A stretch of DNA of 64,000 nt from Lentilactobacillus parakefiri. GTDB taxonomy: Bacteria; Bacillota; Bacilli; Lactobacillales; Lactobacillaceae. The stretch is taken from positions 1 through 64,000 of the forward strand of contig NZ_BDGB01000044.1 of assembly GCF_002157585.1 (NCBI RefSeq). Direction: 5' to 3'. Numbering within the stretch: the stretch's first letter is position 1; each line of letters opens with the position of its first letter. Below the pieces are notes generated by a model. It worked only from the letters and a program-made list of their open reading frames with translations. It did not search any database and was not told where the DNA came from. Below are positions 7,902 through 15,701 of the stretch, piece after piece. The translations under genes and the position numbers were made by a program.

Positions 7902-8012
7902 GTGCTCCCCAAGGCAGCTTCCTCCGCTTTATCCAACAAGCCGTCCGATGCCAAGACCGCATCAAACGGCTTGCTAAATAAATGCTCGGAAGCTAAACGC
8001 CTTGGCTCGCAC
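7902..8012. repeat. Hairpin element A4 (class 2)
   Basis: Stems CCAAGGC/GCCTTGG, AGCTTCC/GGAAGCT and CAAGCCGT/ACGGCTTG surround the class 2 loop (5' TCCGCTTTATCCAA, 3' TAAATAAATGCTC). The order class 1 then class 2, and the joining sequence between them, are the same as at 5777-6016. Within the 439-base gap before the ATPase gene, 7708-7776 and 8013-8146 hold no gene I can support. Confidence 0.85.
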
Positions 8013-8146
8013 TCTTTTACTTTTCCTTAAATTTCCACAAACTTTCTAATAATATCCCCACAAACTTCACAAACTGGGCCTCTATATTTGTTATGCTTAT
8101 TATAAGTAATGCACCACGACAATGAACCCCCTAAAGGAGGCCCAAT

Positions 8147-10966
8147 ATGAAATGGTACGCTCATGAAGCAACAACGGTTCTCGAAACCCTTGATACAAGT
8201 CGAATTCGTGGTCTGACCGAGGATCACGCCCAACAGCGGCTGGCAGAGTTTGGACCCAATGAGTTGTTAAAAACGAAACGCGAACCTGCTTGGAAAATGC
8301 TGCTCAGCAGTTTCAAAGAACCACTCATTGTGATTTTGCTAATTGCAACCGGACTCGCCTTAGCCAGCGCAGCATATGATTTCTTTGTCAGCGGTGATTC
8401 AGGGCACGCGATGGCTTCTGTGTACGAAGCGATCGCAATTGTTTTAATCGTGATGATTAACAGTGGGGTGACTTTTCATCAGACCCGGACAGCCCAGAAG
8501 TCACTGGATGCGTTGGCTGACATGCGCCAGCACCATATGAAAGTGCTTAGAAACAACAGTTGGACGTCGGTAATCGCAACCCATTTAGTCCCCGGTGACA
8601 TTGTCAGCGTTAAGGCAGGTGACTTTATTGAAGGTGATTTGCGCTGGTTAAAGACGGCGGAATTACAGATTGACGAGTCCCACTTGACTGGCGAATCCGA
8701 TGCCATCCAAAAAACGATTGGTCGGCTTCCGGATGATACGGAGCTGGGCGATCGTACCAACATGGGGTACTCAGGATCTACGGTCGTCAATGGAAATGGG
8801 ATCGGGGTCGTTGTGGCAACCGGAATGAAAACTGAACTTGGTAAAATTTCGGGATTAATGCAAGCCGTTGATAATCAAAAGACTCCCATCGAGAAATCAG
8901 TTCATGGCCTCAGCAAGAAATTGATGATCATTGCGGCTGTCATTATTGCGGTGACGATTGGCTACGATCTGGTTAAGCAGCTGTTTGAGGTGGGGCATAT
9001 CTCAATGGACAGCTTTGGTGGGATTTCAGCAACGGCGATTGCCATCGCGGTGGCTTCGATTCCTGACGCCATGCCGGTTGTGCTGTCAATTGTTTTAACA
9101 ATCGGTGCTAAAATGTTGGCCAGCCAAAAAGGATTGGTCAAGTCATTGAGCAGCGTAGAAACCCTTGGGTCGACAACCTACATTGCCTCGGATAAGACGG
9201 GAACTTTAACCAAAAACGAAATGGCTGTGACCCGATTTCTGGCAAATGGCCATGTTTACAACGTTGAAGGCGATGGCTATACACCAATTGGGGATTTTAT
9301 CAGAAATGATGGCACCGCAGTCAATCCCAAAGATTACCGGCGATTCTTGGAAGTGGCCGTTTTAAATAACGAAGCCGAGATCAAACCGGATACGTTGCAA
9401 AATTGGCGGCCGTTTGGTAACCCAACCGATGTGTCGTTGGTTGTCCTGGGAGCAAAAGATAACGTTAAACGAGACGTGCTCTTGGAAGATAAGGGCGATC
9501 GGGATATTGATATTGTCCGCATCCTGCCGTTTGACAGTACCCGGAAGATGATGACGGTTGTCATCAAAGAAAATAAGCAGTATTATAGTTTGACCAAGGG
9601 AGCGCCGGATGTTATCAAACCCCTGACCAAATTTGCCATGATGGACGGACAGCCGGTCCCCATTCAGTCTGTGGCGCCAGAGATTGAAAAAACCATGCTG
9701 GCGTTCGCTAAAGATGCCTTACGTACAATCTCGATTACCCAGCGTGAAATTTCTAAAGAAGAAGCTTTGAATGCTTCGAGTGCCGAATTGGAACGTAATC
9801 TGACCTTCCTGGGACTGGTGGGGATTATCGATCCGCCCCGGGAGGAAGTCAAAGCGTCAGTCCGCAAATTAACCCAAGCTTCGGTCAATGTTGTGATGAT
9901 TACGGGTGACCATGCGATGACCGCCAAAGCGATTGCCAAGCAGCTGGGAATTATCGAATCTGATGATGCACGAGTGATTACGGGACGTGATTTGGAAGAA
10001 ATGGATGATCGACAGCTCGCTGATGTGGTTTTGGACACCCGGGTTTACGCTCGGGTCACCCCGGAACATAAGCAGCGGATCATTAAACAATTGCAGGCTC
10101 ATGAACAGGTTGTTGGGATGACCGGTGACGGAATCAATGATGCACCGGCTCTGAAGGCGGCAGATATTGGGATCGCAATGGGGATCAATGGAACTGAAGT
10201 GACCAAAGATGCCGCTGATTTGATCTTGCTGGATGATAAATTTACCACCATTGAGAAGTCTGTCGAATCAGGTAGAACGATTTTTGCCAATATCTTGAAC
10301 TTTATGAGACACGAATTGACGACCAATGTGGCCGAAGTGTTGTCACTATTGTTAGGTGTGTTCCTGATTACGTCGTCGATTGGAAATATTACCGAAGTGA
10401 CACCAACCCTGACGGCGTTAATGGTTCTTTGGGTGAATATGATTAGTGATTCATTGCCATCCTTTGCACTAGGTTATGACGAGGCCGAATCCGATGTCAT
10501 GAAGCAGCAGCCAAGAGACGCCAAGCAGTCTATTTTGGCAAATGGGATGTTGCAGCGAGTTCTACTCCGCGGTGGCGTGATGGGCGCCATGGTCTTTCTC
10601 GCCTTCATTTGGGCAGCCTCACAGGGATATACGGTTGCTCAAAGTCAAACGATTGTCTTTCTAACGTTAGTATTCGGGCAGTTGTGGCACGTTTATGATG
10701 CGAGAAGTGTGAAGACTTTGTTTGACAGGAACCCATTTTCTAACTCAAGATTAACGCTGGCAGTCGGGTTTGCGGCGACTTCGTCAATTCTGGTAACCTT
10801 GATGCCATTTTTCAATAACGTGATGGGAACGGCACCACTGACGATGACGATGTACGTTTTGATAATCGTCATTTCCGCCGTACCTACCTTCTTGATATCG
10901 GGGATTAAGAAATTGATGAACCGCGACCGATCCAAGTCTGAGTTAGTAGTTGAACGTGCTAAATAG
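8147..10966 (+). CDS. P-type cation-transporting ATPase (P2A-like)
   Basis: A 939-residue P-type ATPase with an N-terminal cation ATPase domain, actuator TGES (181-184), phosphorylation site SDKTGTLT (Asp349), nucleotide domain, VMITGDH and GMTGDGINDAPAL, and a C-terminal helix bundle. Overall it resembles Ca2+-type P2A pumps: M5 has LTTNVAEV and M6 has WVNMISD. The M4 ion-binding motif is PDAMP (306-310) where Ca2+ pumps carry PEGLP, so the acidic ligand is Asp and neighbours differ. Ion specificity is therefore uncertain (Ca2+, Mn2+, H+ or other). AAAGGAGG precedes the ATG. Confidence 0.88.
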   Translation: MKWYAHEATTVLETLDTSRIRGLTEDHAQQRLAEFGPNELLKTKREPAWKMLLSSFKEPLIVILLIATGLALASAAYDFFVSGDSGHAMASVYEAIAIVLIVMINSGVTFHQTRTAQKSLDALADMRQHHMKVLRNNSWTSVIATHLVPGDIVSVKAGDFIEGDLRWLKTAELQIDESHLTGESDAIQKTIGRLPDDTELGDRTNMGYSGSTVVNGNGIGVVVATGMKTELGKISGLMQAVDNQKTPIEKSVHGLSKKLMIIAAVIIAVTIGYDLVKQLFEVGHISMDSFGGISATAIAIAVASIPDAMPVVLSIVLTIGAKMLASQKGLVKSLSSVETLGSTTYIASDKTGTLTKNEMAVTRFLANGHVYNVEGDGYTPIGDFIRNDGTAVNPKDYRRFLEVAVLNNEAEIKPDTLQNWRPFGNPTDVSLVVLGAKDNVKRDVLLEDKGDRDIDIVRILPFDSTRKMMTVVIKENKQYYSLTKGAPDVIKPLTKFAMMDGQPVPIQSVAPEIEKTMLAFAKDALRTISITQREISKEEALNASSAELERNLTFLGLVGIIDPPREEVKASVRKLTQASVNVVMITGDHAMTAKAIAKQLGIIESDDARVITGRDLEEMDDRQLADVVLDTRVYARVTPEHKQRIIKQLQAHEQVVGMTGDGINDAPALKAADIGIAMGINGTEVTKDAADLILLDDKFTTIEKSVESGRTIFANILNFMRHELTTNVAEVLSLLLGVFLITSSIGNITEVTPTLTALMVLWVNMISDSLPSFALGYDEAESDVMKQQPRDAKQSILANGMLQRVLLRGGVMGAMVFLAFIWAASQGYTVAQSQTIVFLTLVFGQLWHVYDARSVKTLFDRNPFSNSRLTLAVGFAATSSILVTLMPFFNNVMGTAPLTMTMYVLIIVISAVPTFLISGIKKLMNRDRSKSELVVERAK

Positions 10967-10978
10967 ATAGCGATAAAA

Positions 10979-11050
10979 AACAATCTAAGATTAAGCCTGG
11001 TAAGACGAGGGATGACCTCAGTTTCTCACTGGAACTAATCTTAGATTGTT
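10979..11050. terminator. Convergent terminator with long structured loop
   Basis: AACAATCTAAGATT pairs with AATCTTAGATTGTT around a 44-base loop that can pair further with wobbles. It ends exactly at the greA stop codon and serves the convergent ATPase and greA genes. A related hairpin with a compensating stem change is at 46915-46990. Confidence 0.7.
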
Positions 11051-11517
11051 TAGATTGAAATCGAAATGATTTTAATTTTGTAGGTTAATTGGGGTGCCGA
11101 GACGGTTACCACATCGCCTGAGTGGTGGTTCAATAAGGCAGAACCGATGGGCGAAGCGATTGAAATCTTTCCGTGATCAATGTCGACTTCGGGTGTCCCG
11201 ACAATTTCATAGGTCTCAGTTGAATGATCATCTAGAAATTCGAATTTGACGGTCTTACCGACTTCAACGGTATCATCGTCGGATGGTGTATAGACTTGGG
11301 CGTACTGAAGTTGCTTTCGGAGAAACCGCAAGCGGCTCTCCAGATGGCGAAGGTCCCGTTTAGCAGCGCTGTATTCGGCGTTTTCGGAAAGATCACCGAG
11401 TGCTCTGGCATCCGCTAAATTTTTTATTTTAGCTGGCCGTGCATCTTCAAGCCCACGAATTTCTGATTCGATCTGGTCATAGCCAAATTTGGTAATTTTG
11501 TTGAAATGGGGTTCCAT
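11050..11517 (-). CDS. greA: GreA/GreB-family transcript cleavage factor
   Basis: A 155-residue Gre factor. The N-terminal coiled coil carries the tip sequence ALGDLSENAEY with the acidic residues that enter the RNA polymerase secondary channel and trigger cleavage of backtracked RNA. The C-terminal FKBP-like domain shows the signature GKISIASPIGSALLNHHSGD. It diverges from typical GreA in several places and may be a second copy in the genome rather than the main one. AGGAGG lies before the ATG. Confidence 0.85.
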   Translation of the reverse strand: MEPHFNKITKFGYDQIESEIRGLEDARPAKIKNLADARALGDLSENAEYSAAKRDLRHLESRLRFLRKQLQYAQVYTPSDDDTVEVGKTVKFEFLDDHSTETYEIVGTPEVDIDHGKISIASPIGSALLNHHSGDVVTVSAPQLTYKIKIISISI

Positions 11518-11814
11518 GAACGTATGCCTCCTGACATTTTTAAGTATACAACATGGTCAGATTATAGCCAATCAAACTAATTACTTATAAAAAACAGCTT
11601 AATTTTCGACTTTTTTGGCAGAAAACGTCAAAATCCTTTCCCAAAATCTCAATTGAAGAATATTGTTCTATAAGTGTTTGTTGATGATATGTTATGGGAA
11701 TATTACTAAATCGAATTTGGCTTAACAAGGTTGTAATTTTCTGGACACGTCCCTGTAAATCGATTGGAGTATATTTTTCACTGTTGATTAAACACGAAAG
11801 GAAAAATATATTTC

Positions 11815-12165
11815 ATGAGACTTAAAAAGATCATTATCGCATTAATGACTGCACTAACTTTCTACGGCACGATGAACGTTGCCGCATCCACTGAAATCGC
11901 TGAAGCTAAAACTACTAAAGTATACAAATCAAACTTATCAAAGGCTGATCAAAATGCTAAAAATTGGATCGCATACCACGAATCACGCGGTTCATACCAT
12001 GCTCGAAATGGCCGCTATATTGGTCGTTACCAGTTAAGTGCTTCTTATTTACATGGTAACTACTCAAAGAGCAACCAGGAAAAAGTGGCTGACCACTATG
12101 TTAGCCAACGGTACGGTAGCTGGGTTAATGCGAAGAAGCATTGGAAGGCTTATGGCTGGTATTAA
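11815..12165 (+). CDS. Small secreted Apf-like lysozyme-fold protein
   Basis: A 116-residue protein with a signal peptide (about residues 1-32, ending AEAK) and a C-terminal domain NWIAYHESRGSYHARNG ... YLHGNYSKSNQEKVADHYV ... RYGSWVNAKKHWKAYGWY. This matches the C-terminal domain of aggregation-promoting factors of lactobacilli, a transglycosylase/Rpf-like lysozyme fold; the Glu in HESRG is the expected catalytic acid. The LysM wall-binding or long linker region seen in many Apf proteins is absent. Likely acts on or binds peptidoglycan outside the cell. The 297-base gap upstream is AT-rich with no gene I can name. Confidence 0.8.
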   Translation: MRLKKIIIALMTALTFYGTMNVAASTEIAEAKTTKVYKSNLSKADQNAKNWIAYHESRGSYHARNGRYIGRYQLSASYLHGNYSKSNQEKVADHYVSQRYGSWVNAKKHWKAYGWY

Positions 12166-12305
12166 GATTTATACAGAAGCTTCTTACGAATATGTTGAGA
12201 GATCAAATGATGAACTGAAACTGTTCATTGTTTGATCCCTTTTTGTTTATTTGTGAGATCAGTTACCATCTACTGAGGTATACTAAATTTTTTTGGGGGG
12301 TTAAC

Positions 12306-12761
12306 TTGACAAAATTTAAGAAGCTTAAATGGGTGTTAGTTTTCCTTGCAACGTTTACATGTCTCGCTGGTTTTGGTAAACCTGCATTTGCTAGCAAGCG
12401 TATGGGGGTACCGCCGATATTAATTAATAAGTATTGGAAGTATACTCCTCAAAACAGCAGTTTAACGCAATATTTCTATGGCACCCGTGGTAAGTTTTTC
12501 GCTAAGAATACCATACAAGGTAATTTCAATTCCAGTGTACTTTCTTGGGCATGTTTCTCCGGTTACTACACGATGCAAGGCATTGATTCAAAAAAGCCGA
12601 ACTACTTTGACTGGTGGTTTATTAAGCCAAATAAAAATTATTCTAGGATTCGGTTTGGGTACATTACGATTCCTAAGACTAAGATTCCGAAGCACTCACC
12701 AAGCTACTATGCCAATAAGGTTGCTACTCGTACAAGTTCTGTAACTGCAATTCTTCACTAA
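12306..12761 (+). CDS. Secreted protein of unknown function
   Basis: I take the TTG at 12306 as start because GGGGGG lies just ahead and it yields a clean signal peptide (KFKKLKWVLVFLATF, cleavage near AFA-SK). The 151-residue product is rich in Tyr, Phe, Lys and Ser after the signal, with a single Cys, and has no motif I recognise. An in-frame upstream start at 12228 would add unlikely sequence. It follows the Apf-like gene on the same strand and both may be wall-associated. Confidence 0.6.
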   Translation: MTKFKKLKWVLVFLATFTCLAGFGKPAFASKRMGVPPILINKYWKYTPQNSSLTQYFYGTRGKFFAKNTIQGNFNSSVLSWACFSGYYTMQGIDSKKPNYFDWWFIKPNKNYSRIRFGYITIPKTKIPKHSPSYYANKVATRTSSVTAILH

Positions 12762-12800
12762 ACAACCGAATATAAGATATCAAAGCAGATTTAAATAAAC

Positions 12801-12850
12801 GAGCTTTATACGCAAGCGCTGCTGTGCTGCCTATTAAGCTCCTTATTTTT
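12801..12850 (+). terminator. Weak terminator candidate after the secreted protein gene
   Basis: GAGCTT/AAGCTC stem with a 29-base loop followed by CCTTATTTTT. The long loop makes this only a candidate. The rest of the gap to 13043 shows no purine riboswitch or gene. Confidence 0.3.
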
Positions 12851-13043
12851 AACGCTTTTTTGCAGTAATTGTGATGATTCATTCAGATATGATTTAGATA
12901 TTAAGACATGGATTCACAGAGAATCTTATGTACAGTTGTGTGCCTGCTTCAATGAATTATTATTCGGAATCTCCGTTGTTATTCATTAAAATTCATGTTA
13001 ATATAAAATTATTGTTTCAAACACGAATAAAAAGGAGAACGTA

Positions 13044-14348
13044 ATGGAAAATGTTTCTGTTCCAGGCAAAAACTCGCCTGTTCGTAATGCAATCTTAGGC
13101 TTTCAGCATCTACTTGCCATGTACTCTGGCGATATTTTGGTGCCATTGTTAATTGGTGGGGCGCTGGGCTTCAACGCTGCTCAGATGACTTATCTGGTCT
13201 CAATGGATATCTTCATGTGTGGGGTGGCAACACTGCTTCAGATCCGCAGAACGCCGATTACCGGGATTGGGTTGCCAGTCGTCTTGGGGTGTGCGGTGGA
13301 GTACGTTGCACCACTACAATCGATTGGTAAGAATTTCGGCTTAGGCTATATGTACGGCGGTATTATCGTCGCTGGGTTGTTCATTATTCTGATTGCTAAG
13401 CCGTTCGCGCACATGCGTAAATACTTCCCATTAGTCGTGACTGGTTCGCTGATCACACTGATTGGGTTTACGTTGATGCCGGTGGCTTTTCAAAACATCG
13501 GTGGTGGCGATGCAACTGCGAAAGCATTTGGTAATCCGACCCATTTATTTCTTGGTTTCTTCACAGCCCTGGTTATTATTGTTTTAAATATTTGGGCCAA
13601 GGGATTTTTGAAACAAATTTCTATCTTAATTGGGATTTTAGTTGGTTCAGTTGTCGCCGTTTTGATGGGGACAGTGGACTTTGCAGCGGTTGGGCAGGCA
13701 CATTGGGCTCAGTTGCCACAGTTCTTCTACTTTGGGGTTCCCAAGTTTGAATGGTCCTCCATTGCCACACTGATCCTGGCAGCTTTTACCTGTATGATCG
13801 AATCAACCGGGGTTTACTTTGCCTTAAGTGATATTACCGGCCGCAAGTTGGAAGATCAAGACCTTGAACACGGGTACCGTTCTGAGGGAATCGCCGCTAT
13901 TTTGGGTGGGGTCTTTAACACTTTTCCATATTCAACTTTCTCCCAGAACGTGGGCATTGTCCAACTTTCTGGAATCAAGAAATTGACACCCATTTATTAT
14001 TCGGCATTCATGCTGATGATTTTGGGACTGATCCCTAAGTTTGGTGCCATTGCGACCTTAATTCCAGCTTCAGTGCTAGGCGGCGCAATGTTAGTCATGT
14101 TTGGAATGGTGGGTGCGCAAGGAATCAAGATGCTCTCACAAGTTAAGTTGAATAACAAGAACTTGTTAATCATTGCCGTTTCGATTGGCCTTGGTTTAGG
14201 AGTGACAACCCAACCAAACTTATTCCAGTACCTTCCTGCAACCGTTCAGGTCATCATGAGTAACGGAATGGTGGTTGGAAGCTTCACCGCCGTGATTTTA
14301 AACATCTTATTGAACCACACAGCTTTGAGCAAAAAGGTCGAAGAATAA
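13044..14348 (+). CDS. pbuX: NCS2-family xanthine permease, PbuX-like
   Basis: A 434-residue membrane transporter with about 12-14 hydrophobic segments. The NCS2 signature is clear in NTFPYSTFSQNVGIVQLSGI, which in this exact form marks the xanthine/urate branch rather than the uracil (UraA) branch. Other family blocks are FQHLLAMYSGDILVPLLIG near the N-terminus and AFTCMIESTGVYFALSDITG. It imports xanthine or a related purine by proton symport. AAAGGAG precedes the ATG. No xpt gene is adjacent and I see no purine aptamer upstream. Confidence 0.85.
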   Translation: MENVSVPGKNSPVRNAILGFQHLLAMYSGDILVPLLIGGALGFNAAQMTYLVSMDIFMCGVATLLQIRRTPITGIGLPVVLGCAVEYVAPLQSIGKNFGLGYMYGGIIVAGLFIILIAKPFAHMRKYFPLVVTGSLITLIGFTLMPVAFQNIGGGDATAKAFGNPTHLFLGFFTALVIIVLNIWAKGFLKQISILIGILVGSVVAVLMGTVDFAAVGQAHWAQLPQFFYFGVPKFEWSSIATLILAAFTCMIESTGVYFALSDITGRKLEDQDLEHGYRSEGIAAILGGVFNTFPYSTFSQNVGIVQLSGIKKLTPIYYSAFMLMILGLIPKFGAIATLIPASVLGGAMLVMFGMVGAQGIKMLSQVKLNNKNLLIIAVSIGLGLGVTTQPNLFQYLPATVQVIMSNGMVVGSFTAVILNILLNHTALSKKVEE

Positions 14349-14368
14349 TTAAATTAAGTCAATAATAA

Positions 14369-14400
14369 AAGGCCAGCGAATTTAATCGCTGGTCTTTTTG
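14369..14400 (+). terminator. Terminator of the permease gene
   Basis: AAAGGCCAGCGA pairs with TCGCTGGTCTTT and runs into TTTTT, 20 bases after the permease stop codon. Confidence 0.8.
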
Positions 14401-14421
14401 GGTTGACGACTGTCTCAGGCG

Positions 14422-15354
14422 TTATCGTTTTGGGACATACTCATCGACATATTCAGAAATGATATTCAGCAGATCAGTCACTGGCTCCGATGTCTGCTTG
14501 TTCTTGATGTAGGAAATACCGAAGTTGGCGGTCAAGACATCAGTTGGAATTTCGATGACGTTGATATGCTTTTTCTGCTCATCAGTTAAACGTCTTGGGT
14601 TGGCAAAGGGTTCAGGTGTGATGATTGCGCCGACATGTTCCAGCGCCAGATCTGATGCTAGATGCAGGTCAGGAACTTCAACATTAATTTCAGCTGTAAC
14701 ACCAATGTCATTCAAGAAGCTGGTGACTAATCGCTGATAGTTATCCTCTTGGGGCGTTCCGATGAATTCTTCACCTGAAAGCTTGGTCAAGTCAAGATCT
14801 TGATAATTCAGAAAGACTTTATCAGGATTATAGAGCTTGGACGTCTCAGGAATAATTAATACCAGCGGTAACTGCGCGATTGGCTTGTATTCGACTTTAT
14901 GGCTTTGAAGGGCATGGCCAATGAAAAAGTCAAGGGTTCCTGACAAGAGTCGCTTTTCAGCATCTCAGCTGGTCATTCGCGTGATTTGAGCGTGAATGTT
15001 AGGATACTTGTTATAGAAACGAACCAACACGGGTTTGTACAAATCGTTCGTCACAACTTCATTGGATGCGATGGTTAAGTGACCATATTTAAACTGTGAC
15101 AGATGCGTCATTTCCCGATCCAAATTGGCTCGCAAGCGATTTTCTTCCTGCAAAAAAGCCAGAAGTCGTTCGCCGGCATATGTCAGCTGAATTGGATGAG
15201 ATGATCGATCGATTAACTTGACGCCAAAGTTAACCTCGGCATTTTTGATAACCCGACTGATATAAGGCTGGGTAACAAACAATGCTTGGGCAGCTTTTGA
15301 CATGTTTCCTTGTGCCTGGATTTCTTCAAGAAACGAAAGTAATTTGCTGTTCAT
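14422..15354 (-). pseudogene. LysR-family regulator interrupted by one in-frame TGA
   Basis: The reading frame codes for a full-length LysR regulator (310 codons) except for a TGA at 14965-14967 after codon 129. The first part holds the winged HTH (AAQALFVTQPYISRVIKNAE) and linker; the second part is the effector domain, resuming DAEKRLLSGTLDFFIG in the same frame. LysR proteins normally run straight through this point. Either the gene is dead, or a truncated DNA-binding fragment is made. It is divergent from the GH65 gene, so it may once have controlled it or the permease. Gap 15355-15701 holds the promoters of both but no gene. Confidence 0.85.
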
Positions 15355-15701
15355 AATTGTAATTCTCCTTTGAAGACCTCTCGCCTTTTAGTTTATCTTC
15401 TAACCAGATTATATGATATCCTAGTAATATATGCATGAATAGTGACTTCTAATGTTGGTATTCAGCAAAAAAGCTACAACCAAGTATAGCAATTCCCCGT
15501 GAGCCAGTAAAGGACATGAATCTTTTACCCCGGGTATTATACTAATCTTAAGATTTCATAATTTATATTACTATTAGGTACTAATGTTGCGATGTAACTA
15601 ACGAAGCAATAAATCATGCTAGCTTTGCATAAAATGGTAAAATAGTATCATGATTTTTATCCTTTCACTGGATACATAGCGGACAAAAGGGGGCTATAAC
15701 A

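Noticed and set aside
5777-8012. Hairpins as MITEs of a transposon
   Set aside because: Stems differ between copies while staying complementary and only tips and loops are conserved; simple transposed copies would keep the stems. No target duplications were seen, though B3/B5 do look like true copies.
8027-8233. Minus-strand 68-codon frame before the ATPase
   Set aside because: It overlaps the ATPase start and ribosome site and shows no family features.
12762-13043. Purine riboswitch upstream of the xanthine permease
   Set aside because: No conserved junction or loop-loop sequences of the purine aptamer can be found.
14422-14946. Second half of the LysR gene as an independent protein
   Set aside because: It begins inside the effector domain with no ribosome site and continues the upstream frame exactly.
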